From JBJTUH01 sp044346175 (GTDB lineage: Bacteria; Cyanobacteriota; Vampirovibrionia; Vampirovibrionales; JAJTHC01): DNA of 64,000 nucleotides. A model generated the notes under the pieces. That model did not search any database, was not told where the DNA came from, and saw nothing but the letters and a program-made list of their open reading frames with translations. Positions 54,205-61,768 of the stretch are shown piece by piece. The stretch's first letter is position 1. Every line of letters begins with the position of its first letter. The stretch lies in assembly GCA_044346175.1 (NCBI GenBank), contig JBIIZQ010000008.1, positions 12,482 to 76,481 on the forward strand. The letters run 5' to 3'. The translations under genes and the position numbers were made by a program.

Positions 54205-54304
54205 GTAGGGGAGGGTTTATAACCCTCCCGTTAGGGTTGTTTGTGTATGCCGTTTGTCGTTTTTACGGTGGGTTTTTGCGGGAGGGTTATAAACCCTCCC
54301 CTAC
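54205..54304. repeat. Inverted pair of palindromic repeats (copies 2 and 3)
   Basis: The 26-base arms 54205-54230 and 54279-54304 are exact inverted copies, and each is itself nearly palindromic around GGGAGGGTTTAT. They are separated by 48 bases. A third, single copy is at 35984-36004. This resembles a mobile REP/MITE-like dispersed element that can form a cruciform or alternate hairpins. Confidence 0.85.
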
Positions 54305-54318
54305 TGTAAGCCCTCTGG

Positions 54319-54338
54319 ATTCCGACATGCGTCGGAAT
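54319..54338. repeat. REP-like palindrome
   Basis: ATTCCGAC-ATGC-GTCGGAAT is a perfect 8-base stem with a 4-base loop, set in CTGGATTCC...GGAATGACGG. This motif is like the extragenic palindromes found dispersed in many bacterial genomes. It lies 14 bases after the inverted repeat pair. Confidence 0.8.
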
Positions 54339-54749
54339 GACGGTGTAAGGTGATAGTCCTATGCTCAGACTGTTTACATCGGTGATGACGTGAGAAAACA
54401 GGTGCGATGCAGCCTCATGTGCTAAACCCCCACCTAAAAAAAGGGGGTTGTACAAAAAGAGACTTACTAGGTACACTAGTAGATAGGAAAAGTAGGTAAA
54501 AGTGCTTGAGCCTTGACAGGACTTGTCTTACAACTTTCTTAACAAGTGTACGCTTTCATGTAAAAAGTGTCCTTGAGTGAGTCAGTATCAGGGATTCTCC
54601 TTTTCACCTTATCATCACACCATATACCCACCACCACACCACAGATACGCATCATGCTGTTGTTGTTCAAGGTAGGGGGTTACTTTGTTTTTTGTTAGTT
54701 TGTATATCTTGGCGGTTTGTTGTGGCTTTTTGAAAGGGCTTTTTACAAA

Positions 54750-56240
54750 ATGATGATGACCACTATCTTTAAAAACTATATTGCAGGTGCTTGGGTTGAG
54801 AGCGTTTCGGGTGAAACCTTTGCCAATACCAACCCCGCAAACCCTTCTGAAGTCATAGGTTACTTTCAACAAAGTACCCAAGAAGATGTGAAGCGTGCCA
54901 TTGAGGCGGCTAAAGCGGCGTTTGACGGCTGGCGACTCACGCCCGCTCCCAAACGGGCTGAGATACTCTTCCGTGCAGGACAAATTCTCATTGAGCGTAA
55001 AGAAGCACTTGCCCAAGAAATGACCCGTGAAATGGGAAAAGTATTAGCTGAAGCGCGTGGCGATGTGCAAGAAGCTATTGACATGGCCTTTTACGCTGCG
55101 GGTGAAGGGCGACGCATGTTCGGACACACAACCCCTTCTGAGCTTGCTAACAAGTTTGCCATGACTATCCGTCAACCTCTTGGGGTTTGCGGACTTATCA
55201 CACCCTGGAATTTCCCTATGGCGATTCCTAGTTGGAAACTCTTACCTGCCCTTATTTGTGGTAATACGGTGGTGCTGAAGCCCGCAAGCGATACCCCTTT
55301 GAGTGCTTTACGCTTGGTAGAGATTCTTGAAGAAGCTGGTGTGCCTAAGGGGGTTATGAACTTTGTCACAGGTCGTGGCAGTACTTGTGGGGAGCCACTG
55401 GCAACCCATCCTGATATTACGATGGTAAGTTTTACGGGCTCAAGTGTGACAGGTAAATGGGTGAACACGGCTGCCGCTGCTGATTTTAAACGTACGAGTT
55501 TGGAAATGGGTGGTAAAAATTGTATTATTGTGATGCCTGATGCTAATCTTGACCTTGCCGTGGATGGTGCCGTGTGGGCAGCCTTTGGGACGAGTGGTCA
55601 ACGTTGTACGGCGGCCAGTCGGTTGATTGTACATGAGGCTATTTTACCCGCTTTCCGTGAGCGTCTTGTGGCACGTACCAAAGCCCTTCAAGTAGGCGAT
55701 GGTTTAAAGGCTGAAACGCACATGGGCCCTGTGGTGTCTGAAAGTGCCATGGCAGGTATTTTAGAGTATATCCGCATTGGACAAGAAGAAGATAAAGCAA
55801 CCCTTCTCACAGGCGGTTATCGTGATACAGCAGCAGGTTCAGGATGGTTTGTAGCACCGACTATTTTTGACGGTGTAACCCCCACAATGCGGATTGCCCA
55901 AGAAGAGATTTTTGGCCCTGTTACAGCGTTAATCAGTGTTAAGAGTCTTGAGGAGGCTATCCAAGTTGCCAACGGTATTCAGTTTGGGCTTTCCAGTGCG
56001 ATTTATACGGCAGACGTGAACGCCGCATTTAAAGCCATGCGAGACCTTGACGCCGGGATTACCTATATCAATGCACCGACGATTGGGGCAGAGGTTCATT
56101 TACCTTTCGGGGGTACAAAACACACGGGGAACGGACACCGTGAAGCTGGGCAAACTATGCTTGATAGTTTCAGCGAGTGGAAAACCGTGTTTGTAGACTA
56201 TTCCAACAGTTTACAGCGCGCTCAGATTGACCACGAGTAG
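54750..56240 (+). CDS. NAD(P)-dependent aldehyde dehydrogenase
   Basis: About 496 residues from three ATG codons at 54750 (AAAGG 12 bases upstream). Catalytic motifs are F-T-G-S-S-V-T-G, L-E-M-G-G-K-N-C and S-G-Q-R-C-T-A-A-S (nucleophile Cys), with E-E-I-F-G-P and P-F-G-G-T-K-H-T-G-N-G-H-R-E near the C-terminus. This C-terminal form occurs in aldehyde dehydrogenases of semialdehyde type (alpha-ketoglutarate or aminoadipate semialdehyde). The exact substrate is not readable. Single-gene unit with a strong terminator 116 bases after the stop. Confidence 0.92.
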   Translation: MMMTTIFKNYIAGAWVESVSGETFANTNPANPSEVIGYFQQSTQEDVKRAIEAAKAAFDGWRLTPAPKRAEILFRAGQILIERKEALAQEMTREMGKVLAEARGDVQEAIDMAFYAAGEGRRMFGHTTPSELANKFAMTIRQPLGVCGLITPWNFPMAIPSWKLLPALICGNTVVLKPASDTPLSALRLVEILEEAGVPKGVMNFVTGRGSTCGEPLATHPDITMVSFTGSSVTGKWVNTAAAADFKRTSLEMGGKNCIIVMPDANLDLAVDGAVWAAFGTSGQRCTAASRLIVHEAILPAFRERLVARTKALQVGDGLKAETHMGPVVSESAMAGILEYIRIGQEEDKATLLTGGYRDTAAGSGWFVAPTIFDGVTPTMRIAQEEIFGPVTALISVKSLEEAIQVANGIQFGLSSAIYTADVNAAFKAMRDLDAGITYINAPTIGAEVHLPFGGTKHTGNGHREAGQTMLDSFSEWKTVFVDYSNSLQRAQIDHE

Positions 56241-56697
56241 ACCGTTCGCTTGCTGTACTTGCTTTTCTTTCAATGGCTTTTCTTTCAAGCCCTTCTCTCA
56301 TAGTGCTTATCAGCGTGGAGAAGCGATGAAGGGAAGCCACTTGAGAGATATCCTCCTTGTCCCCCTAGCCTTTCAAAGTTTTAGGGGGACAAGCTTTTAA
56401 AAGCCCATAGCCTTGACACTTCTTGGTATGTAGGGAGGGGCGTGTGCTTGTATCTCCATTTAATGACCTCTTACAATGACCTCTTAGCCCCCTCGTAGAA
56501 CGTTGATGGCGTACAAAAACTACACGGATAAAGGGACTTCCCGTTTGGAGCGTTAAGGTTTCCTGAAGCGTTTGCCGATACTCTTCAAGATAACCTCTAC
56601 ATACTAGAGAAAAAAATTGAATACGACGGGTATTGTCTTATGTTTGAATATGAGTTTATTGAAGCTTTGTGAACGTACCACACTGTTTAAAAACGTT
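56241..56697. other. Intergenic region with terminator
   Basis: About 450 bases. It contains the aldehyde dehydrogenase terminator and possible alternative starts (TTG 56617, ATG 56650) of the TPR gene. A duplicated AATGACCTCTTA-type pair lies at 56461-56489. No other feature recognised. Confidence 0.5.
56357..56399 (+). terminator. Intrinsic terminator of the aldehyde dehydrogenase gene
   Basis: CTTGTCCCCCTA (56357-56368) pairs perfectly with TAGGGGGACAAG (56382-56393) and is followed by CTTTTAA. Confidence 0.82.
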
Positions 56698-57873
56698 ATG
56701 GCATTAGATATTCAGAACCTTAAAACGCAGCTTGAAGTGCAATGGGAGCAGTTGAAAACGCTCCTTATTGGCGATTTGTGGTCGTCGAAAGCTGGCGGTG
56801 AAACCGAGGCCTCTCCATCTCTTGAGAAAGATACCCCCCCCACGGCAGGGCATCCTTTATCTTATAGTCCGAAACGAACCACTGAACGTCATCCTGATGC
56901 GAGTGTTTGTGCTGAAAGTGATGAGCTGTTCCAAAAAGGCATTGAAGCTGCAACCTTGGGTCAGTTAGAAGACGCAAAGAGACATTTTCAAGCTTCTTTG
57001 CAGGTTGATAGTACCCAGTCAGAAGCGTGGTATAACTTGGCGTTAATCCATAAACACCTTGAGGATATGCCCTCGGCGATTCATTGTGTACGACTTTTTT
57101 TGCAGCAACATGTCGGTGACCTCGATGGTGAAGTACTCTATTTACGGCTCATTTTAGAACAACCCAAGTACCTTCAAACACGCAATGAAACACTCATGAT
57201 GATTGGTTCCTGCTGTAATATGCTTCCTCCTGAGCATATGATGCGTCCAATCTTAGAGTTGTTTACAGAAGTGTTAGAACTCGACTCCGCTAAAACACTT
57301 GGTAAACTTAATGTTTCTGAAGAAACCATTGATAAACATCTTGCCATGCTTGATAACCTCATGAAAGATGTTGATGCACACCCCCTCAGAGATGAATGGT
57401 TCCAGACCCTATTGTTTATTAAAGCAACGGTATTGAGACAACTCAACCGTTTACCTGAGGCGATTGCAAGCTATATGGATTTGTTGGTACTAAACCCTAA
57501 TCATATTGAGGGGGTGTATCAGCTTTCTTTACTGTTTGCTCAATACGAAGACTGGCACCAAGTAGAGGAGCTTAATTACAAAGTTTTAGAAGCTTATCCT
57601 GAACACCATCAGGCATTGAATCAATTAGGTTTGGCACAATTTGCACTTGAAAATCTGGAATCTTGTGTAGAGACCTTTAAACGTGCGATTGAACTGGCAC
57701 CTCAGGAACTGATTTACAAAAATAACTTAGCCTATGCCTATGAAAAAATGGGACGTATTGGGGAAGCTTTACGTTTGTTAGAAGAGGTTTTAGTGGCTGA
57801 AACAGACCCACAGATTCAAGAAGAAATTAAAGAAGATATTCGAGCGATTCAAGCCAAATATCAAGGCGATTAG
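56698..57873 (+). CDS. TPR-repeat protein
   Basis: About 391 residues from ATG 56698; earlier in-frame starts at 56617 (TTG) or 56650 are possible, and none has a good ribosome site. After a helical N-terminus and a Pro/Ser-rich linker come several tetratricopeptide repeats: an early pair (about 80-140: A-x-L-G-Q-L-E-D-A-K, A-W-Y-N-L-A-L-I-H-K) and a C-terminal run (about 250-380: L-P-E-A-I-A-S-Y, A-L-N-Q-L-G-L-A-Q-F-A, Y-K-N-N-L-A-Y-A-Y-E-K). Such repeats form a protein-binding solenoid. No catalytic domain is fused and the partner is unknown. It is convergent with the hlyD-like gene of the second export operon. Confidence 0.82.
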   Translation: MALDIQNLKTQLEVQWEQLKTLLIGDLWSSKAGGETEASPSLEKDTPPTAGHPLSYSPKRTTERHPDASVCAESDELFQKGIEAATLGQLEDAKRHFQASLQVDSTQSEAWYNLALIHKHLEDMPSAIHCVRLFLQQHVGDLDGEVLYLRLILEQPKYLQTRNETLMMIGSCCNMLPPEHMMRPILELFTEVLELDSAKTLGKLNVSEETIDKHLAMLDNLMKDVDAHPLRDEWFQTLLFIKATVLRQLNRLPEAIASYMDLLVLNPNHIEGVYQLSLLFAQYEDWHQVEELNYKVLEAYPEHHQALNQLGLAQFALENLESCVETFKRAIELAPQELIYKNNLAYAYEKMGRIGEALRLLEEVLVAETDPQIQEEIKEDIRAIQAKYQGD

Positions 57874-57964
57874 GTAGGCTTGATATTTGGCTTTATGCTC
57901 GCAACTTCGTGCGAAATGAGGGTGTAGTATCCACACCCTCATAAAGAATGTCTCCATAAGGGGT

Positions 57965-59272
57965 TTATTTAACTGACATGCCCTCTTGCCAGTTTTTAAT
58001 GAGGGGGTAAATAAACAGCTCAATTAAGCGTCGTTTCCCTACTTTAATTTCACTGGTTACGGTCATCCCTGATTTCAGAGGTTTCCATTCCCCATCAACC
58101 CATAGTTGGGTGACGTTGGGCGTGACAACAATTTCAAACTTGGGTTCGGCACGTTTATTGCTGTCTTCTCGTACATCAGGAGAAATGAGCTTTACTTTAC
58201 CGTCAATCATCCCATACTTCTGGTAGTCAAAAGTATCTAACTTCATGTGCGTGAGCATACCAGGTTTTATAAAGCCACTAAATTTGTTTTCAAGCTCGCC
58301 ACGAAATACCAGTGGTGTTGCGGAAGGCACCAAGGTAAAAACCTTTTGTGCAGGGTTTACGACCCCCCCTAAAGTATGCACAAAAACACCATCAATGACA
58401 CCATCGACAGGCGCTATGATTTGTTGCTTAGAGGACTTGAACTTGAATTCAGTCAGTTTTGCTGAAAGCTCGGTTCTGCGGCGTTCATTGTCGGTGAGTT
58501 TTTCAAGTGCTTGGGTATCAAACTCTTCAGAAATGGCACGCATTTCTTGTCTTACCCCTTGCTGTTGCTCGATAATTTCTTGAAGTTTAGCGTCCTGTTC
58601 TTCTAGGGTGCGACGTTGCTGTACCATGTCTCTTTGGACACGGTCGTACTCATCCCGTGCAATAATATCCAATACAGGCTTTAAGCGTGCTTCTTCTTTT
58701 TCAGCGACGCTGAGTAATTCGGAAGCTTTAAGTTTGGCCGTCAAGACACCTTCTCTTTGAGCATCTAAACGGCTTAATTCTTGCCGTTTGGCATTTAGCT
58801 GTGCTTGTAAACGGTTGCGTGAACTTTCATATAAGGCGGATTGACTGCTCGTGCCAGCATAGCCAGAACCAGTCACCATGGCATTTAAACGATTTGCTTC
58901 TGCCTCTGAAAGTGCTAAGCTTTCCGTGACTCCCCCCAAGGCGGCATTGACGGGGGTGGGGTCAATCTCCATAAGAACCTGCCCCTTTTTAACCCTTTGT
59001 CCTTCTTTGACTAGAATATTTGACACCATCCCCGATTCTAAGGGTTGCAAGGTTTTAACGTGACCATCAGGGTGAATTTTTCCCCGAGAAGTCACGACAA
59101 TGTCAATTTCTCCAAAGCAACTCCAAAGCACAACGAAGAGGAAAACACCCGTGACAGTCCAGAAAATCACACGACCAATAGGGTTAACGGGAGATTCCTC
59201 AATTTCTGCCAGTAATGGCATAAACTCATGGGTGTCTGTGCGTTCAAAAAGTGCTTTAAACAGGGTCATCAT
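57965..59272 (-). CDS. HlyD-family type I secretion membrane fusion protein
   Basis: 435 residues. A single membrane helix (about 35-55) is followed by G-K-I-H-P-D-G-H-V-K-T-L-Q-P-L-E-S-G, the lipoyl motif V-K-E-G-Q-R-V-K-K-G-Q-V-L, a long coiled-coil hairpin and A-P-V-D-G-V-I-D-G. This is classical HlyD architecture. The gene is the last of the second export operon, after an HlyB-like ATPase and a TolC-like channel, and would bridge them in the periplasm. Confidence 0.93.
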   Translation of the reverse strand: MMTLFKALFERTDTHEFMPLLAEIEESPVNPIGRVIFWTVTGVFLFVVLWSCFGEIDIVVTSRGKIHPDGHVKTLQPLESGMVSNILVKEGQRVKKGQVLMEIDPTPVNAALGGVTESLALSEAEANRLNAMVTGSGYAGTSSQSALYESSRNRLQAQLNAKRQELSRLDAQREGVLTAKLKASELLSVAEKEEARLKPVLDIIARDEYDRVQRDMVQQRRTLEEQDAKLQEIIEQQQGVRQEMRAISEEFDTQALEKLTDNERRRTELSAKLTEFKFKSSKQQIIAPVDGVIDGVFVHTLGGVVNPAQKVFTLVPSATPLVFRGELENKFSGFIKPGMLTHMKLDTFDYQKYGMIDGKVKLISPDVREDSNKRAEPKFEIVVTPNVTQLWVDGEWKPLKSGMTVTSEIKVGKRRLIELFIYPLIKNWQEGMSVK

Positions 59273-59366
59273 AAGTGCAGTACGGTATCAACTATAAGGG
59301 ACAAACACGAAAGGGGGCAACATCATAAACGACATACTAAGGTGTCAAAAACTTGGATTTCAAAAA

Positions 59367-61703
59367 CTAGAGGGCATTAGGAGGAGGTAAGGTTTGCGTT
59401 GAGGCATTCGTTTCCTCACGTTGCTGCTGTTCATAGAGGTGTGCATAGGTACCCCCACGAGTAATAAGGTCGTTATGCGTGCCAGCCTCAACAGGACGAC
59501 CCGCATCCATCACCACAATGGCATCGGATTGTTGTACGGTACTGAGACGATGGGCAATGACAATGACCGTACGCCCTTGTTTGATACGTTGAAGATTTTG
59601 TACGATAAGTCGTTCAGATTCGTTATCTAAAGCCGAGGTCGCTTCGTCAAAAATAAGAATCCGAGGGTTGGTAATTAACGCACGTGCAATCGCAATGCGC
59701 TGCTTTTGCCCGCCTGAAAGGCTTGCACCTCGTTCTCCTACCTCTGTATTGTATCCTTGAGGTAATTGACTGATAAATTCATGCGCACCCGCAAGCTGTG
59801 CTGCACGAATCACCATTTCAGGGCTTGCATCAGGACGAGGCATACGAATGTTATCACTAATGGTACCACTGAAGAGAAAACTGTCTTGAAGCACTACGCC
59901 AATTTGGCTACGGAGCCACGTGGGGTGCATATGACGCATATCAACATTATCAAGGAATAAACCGCCCTCTTCAGGGTGATAAAGTCTTTGAATAAGTTTG
60001 GTGAGGGTACTCTTACCACTACCACTCCGACCCACCAAACCAATCATTTTACCCGCAGGAAAACGTAATGAAACTTGTTTCAAGACTTGAGGCCCTGAGC
60101 TTGTGTATCGGAACGAGACATTATCAAAACGAACATCGCCCTGAATTTGGTTCAGCGTAATGGAGGGTTCGTTAGGGTCATTGCTAATCTCAACAGGATG
60201 CTCAAGGATATGCCCGAGCCTGTCTATACCGAGTAAAGCTTGTTGTAGCTCGTTCCACAGACCCGCTAAACGTAAAATGGGTGCTGTAAGCTGATTCATG
60301 AACATTTGAAATGCAATCAACTGTCCTACGCTAAGTTTTTGGTCAATGACGGCCTGTACCCCTAGGTATAAAATGGTAAGCGTCATCCCCTTTTGTAGGA
60401 GTCCTACAAAAGCTTGAGCCCACTGACCAATCATGGCGAGGTTAAAGTTGGCACTGAGATACCGTGCTAAAGCGTCTTCCCACTTGCGTTGCATACTACC
60501 TTCAAGTGCAAGGGATTTTACTGTTAAAATCCCTGTAATGCTCTCAACAAGGAAGGCATTACTTTGAGAAGCCATTTTGAACTTATCCTCTAAACGGTCA
60601 CGGTAGAGAGGCGTAAGGAAAACATAAATAAGGGTAATGAGTACAATAAATACCAAGGCCACAGCAGTGAGTTTCACACTGTATAGGCACATCATGACAA
60701 CAAACACCCCGCTGAAGATGGTGTCCACAATCACGCTGATAGACTTATTGGCAATGAACTCCCGAATACCGTCAAGTTCTCGTACCCTTGCCACAATGTT
60801 ACCAACTTTTTGGTGTTCAAAGTATTGAAAAGGTAGACCAAACAAATGTTTGAAAAGTTTACTGCCAAGCTTGGCATCAATTTTAGAAGCCGTGTGTACA
60901 AACAAATAGTTACGTGCCAAGTTCAAGACAGCCTCAAACAGAGCCATGGCAATAAAGGCAACCGTTAATACGTTCAACGTGGTCATGCTGTGATGCACAA
61001 TGACTTTATCTAAAATCACCTGTGTAAATAACGGCGTAACCAATCCAAACACCTGCACCAAAAAGGCACCTGAAAGGACTTCAACTAAAATACGTTTATA
61101 GGTGAGTATCTCGTTGAAAAACCATTTCAATCCGAACTGGATAGAGGTTTCAACATACTTATGCTTGGCAACAATGGCATAGCCTGAGTAGCCCTCACGC
61201 AACACACTTAGAGGTGCCTCGCCCGTGGCAAGGTTATCTCGGTGACATTGGTCAGGGAGGAGTGCCATGGCGGTAGCCTTTTCAGGCGTTACACCAAATA
61301 CGCAGCGATAACTTCCTGTTTTTTGAAGAAGTAATACAGGGAACGGGTAGCCCGTTTTTTTGAGCGACTCAACCTGAGGAATTTTTTTAAGTTTTGCTTT
61401 GAACCCCAGTTTTTTAAGAACCCGTAAAAGCTCTTGGGGCGGGATGGGGATATCGCCTTCCTCTGAAGCGCCTAAGTCATATTCCTTAATAATGGCTGGC
61501 ATGTTGATAGGGACTTGATTGAACTTTGCCATCAGTTCCAATGCAATCAGAGCGGTATCTCGTAAAGAGACAACGTTATCTTGAGTGTTCCCTTGAGAAG
61601 AAGCAGAGGCTCCTTCTTCTTGAGACGGTACGGCATCTGCCGTAGCATCGGGTGACACCTCTTCAGGTGGTGTAGGGGGTGTATGCTCCGAAAACATCAT
61701 CAT
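59367..61703 (-). CDS. HlyB-type type I secretion ABC transporter
   Basis: 778 residues starting M-M-M-F-S. Residues about 45-180 resemble the C39-like domain of HlyB, which recognises substrate; the peptidase Cys is not visible, as in HlyB itself. Six transmembrane helices follow, then a fully intact ABC domain: G-R-S-G-S-G-K-S-T, L-S-G-G-Q-K-Q-R-I-A-I-A-R-A-L, I-L-I-F-D-E-A-T-S-A-L-D and A-H-R-L-S-T. The transporter should export an unfolded, C-terminally signalled protein (RTX-like) through HlyD and the TolC-like partner. No substrate gene is adjacent within the window. Confidence 0.93.
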   Translation of the reverse strand: MMMFSEHTPPTPPEEVSPDATADAVPSQEEGASASSQGNTQDNVVSLRDTALIALELMAKFNQVPINMPAIIKEYDLGASEEGDIPIPPQELLRVLKKLGFKAKLKKIPQVESLKKTGYPFPVLLLQKTGSYRCVFGVTPEKATAMALLPDQCHRDNLATGEAPLSVLREGYSGYAIVAKHKYVETSIQFGLKWFFNEILTYKRILVEVLSGAFLVQVFGLVTPLFTQVILDKVIVHHSMTTLNVLTVAFIAMALFEAVLNLARNYLFVHTASKIDAKLGSKLFKHLFGLPFQYFEHQKVGNIVARVRELDGIREFIANKSISVIVDTIFSGVFVVMMCLYSVKLTAVALVFIVLITLIYVFLTPLYRDRLEDKFKMASQSNAFLVESITGILTVKSLALEGSMQRKWEDALARYLSANFNLAMIGQWAQAFVGLLQKGMTLTILYLGVQAVIDQKLSVGQLIAFQMFMNQLTAPILRLAGLWNELQQALLGIDRLGHILEHPVEISNDPNEPSITLNQIQGDVRFDNVSFRYTSSGPQVLKQVSLRFPAGKMIGLVGRSGSGKSTLTKLIQRLYHPEEGGLFLDNVDMRHMHPTWLRSQIGVVLQDSFLFSGTISDNIRMPRPDASPEMVIRAAQLAGAHEFISQLPQGYNTEVGERGASLSGGQKQRIAIARALITNPRILIFDEATSALDNESERLIVQNLQRIKQGRTVIVIAHRLSTVQQSDAIVVMDAGRPVEAGTHNDLITRGGTYAHLYEQQQREETNASTQTLPPPNAL

Positions 61704-61768
61704 AAGACCAAGGTACCATTAAATTAAGGAAAAAAAGGAAGATAAATACAGGTGACACCACACACACA

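Larger units (their letters stand above)
53882..54749. other. Repeat-rich intergenic region
   Basis: About 870 bases, the longest gene-free stretch here. It holds the large inverted repeat (54205-54304), the REP-like palindrome (54319-54338) and the CAATCGCATGA motif shared with 1147-1157. A short plus-strand frame across the repeats (54123-54353) is not credible. It may contain the promoter of the aldehyde dehydrogenase at its right end. Confidence 0.6.

Noticed and set aside
54123..54353. Open frame of 76 codons across the intergenic repeats
   Set aside because: It runs through the inverted repeats, has no ribosome site and unnatural composition.
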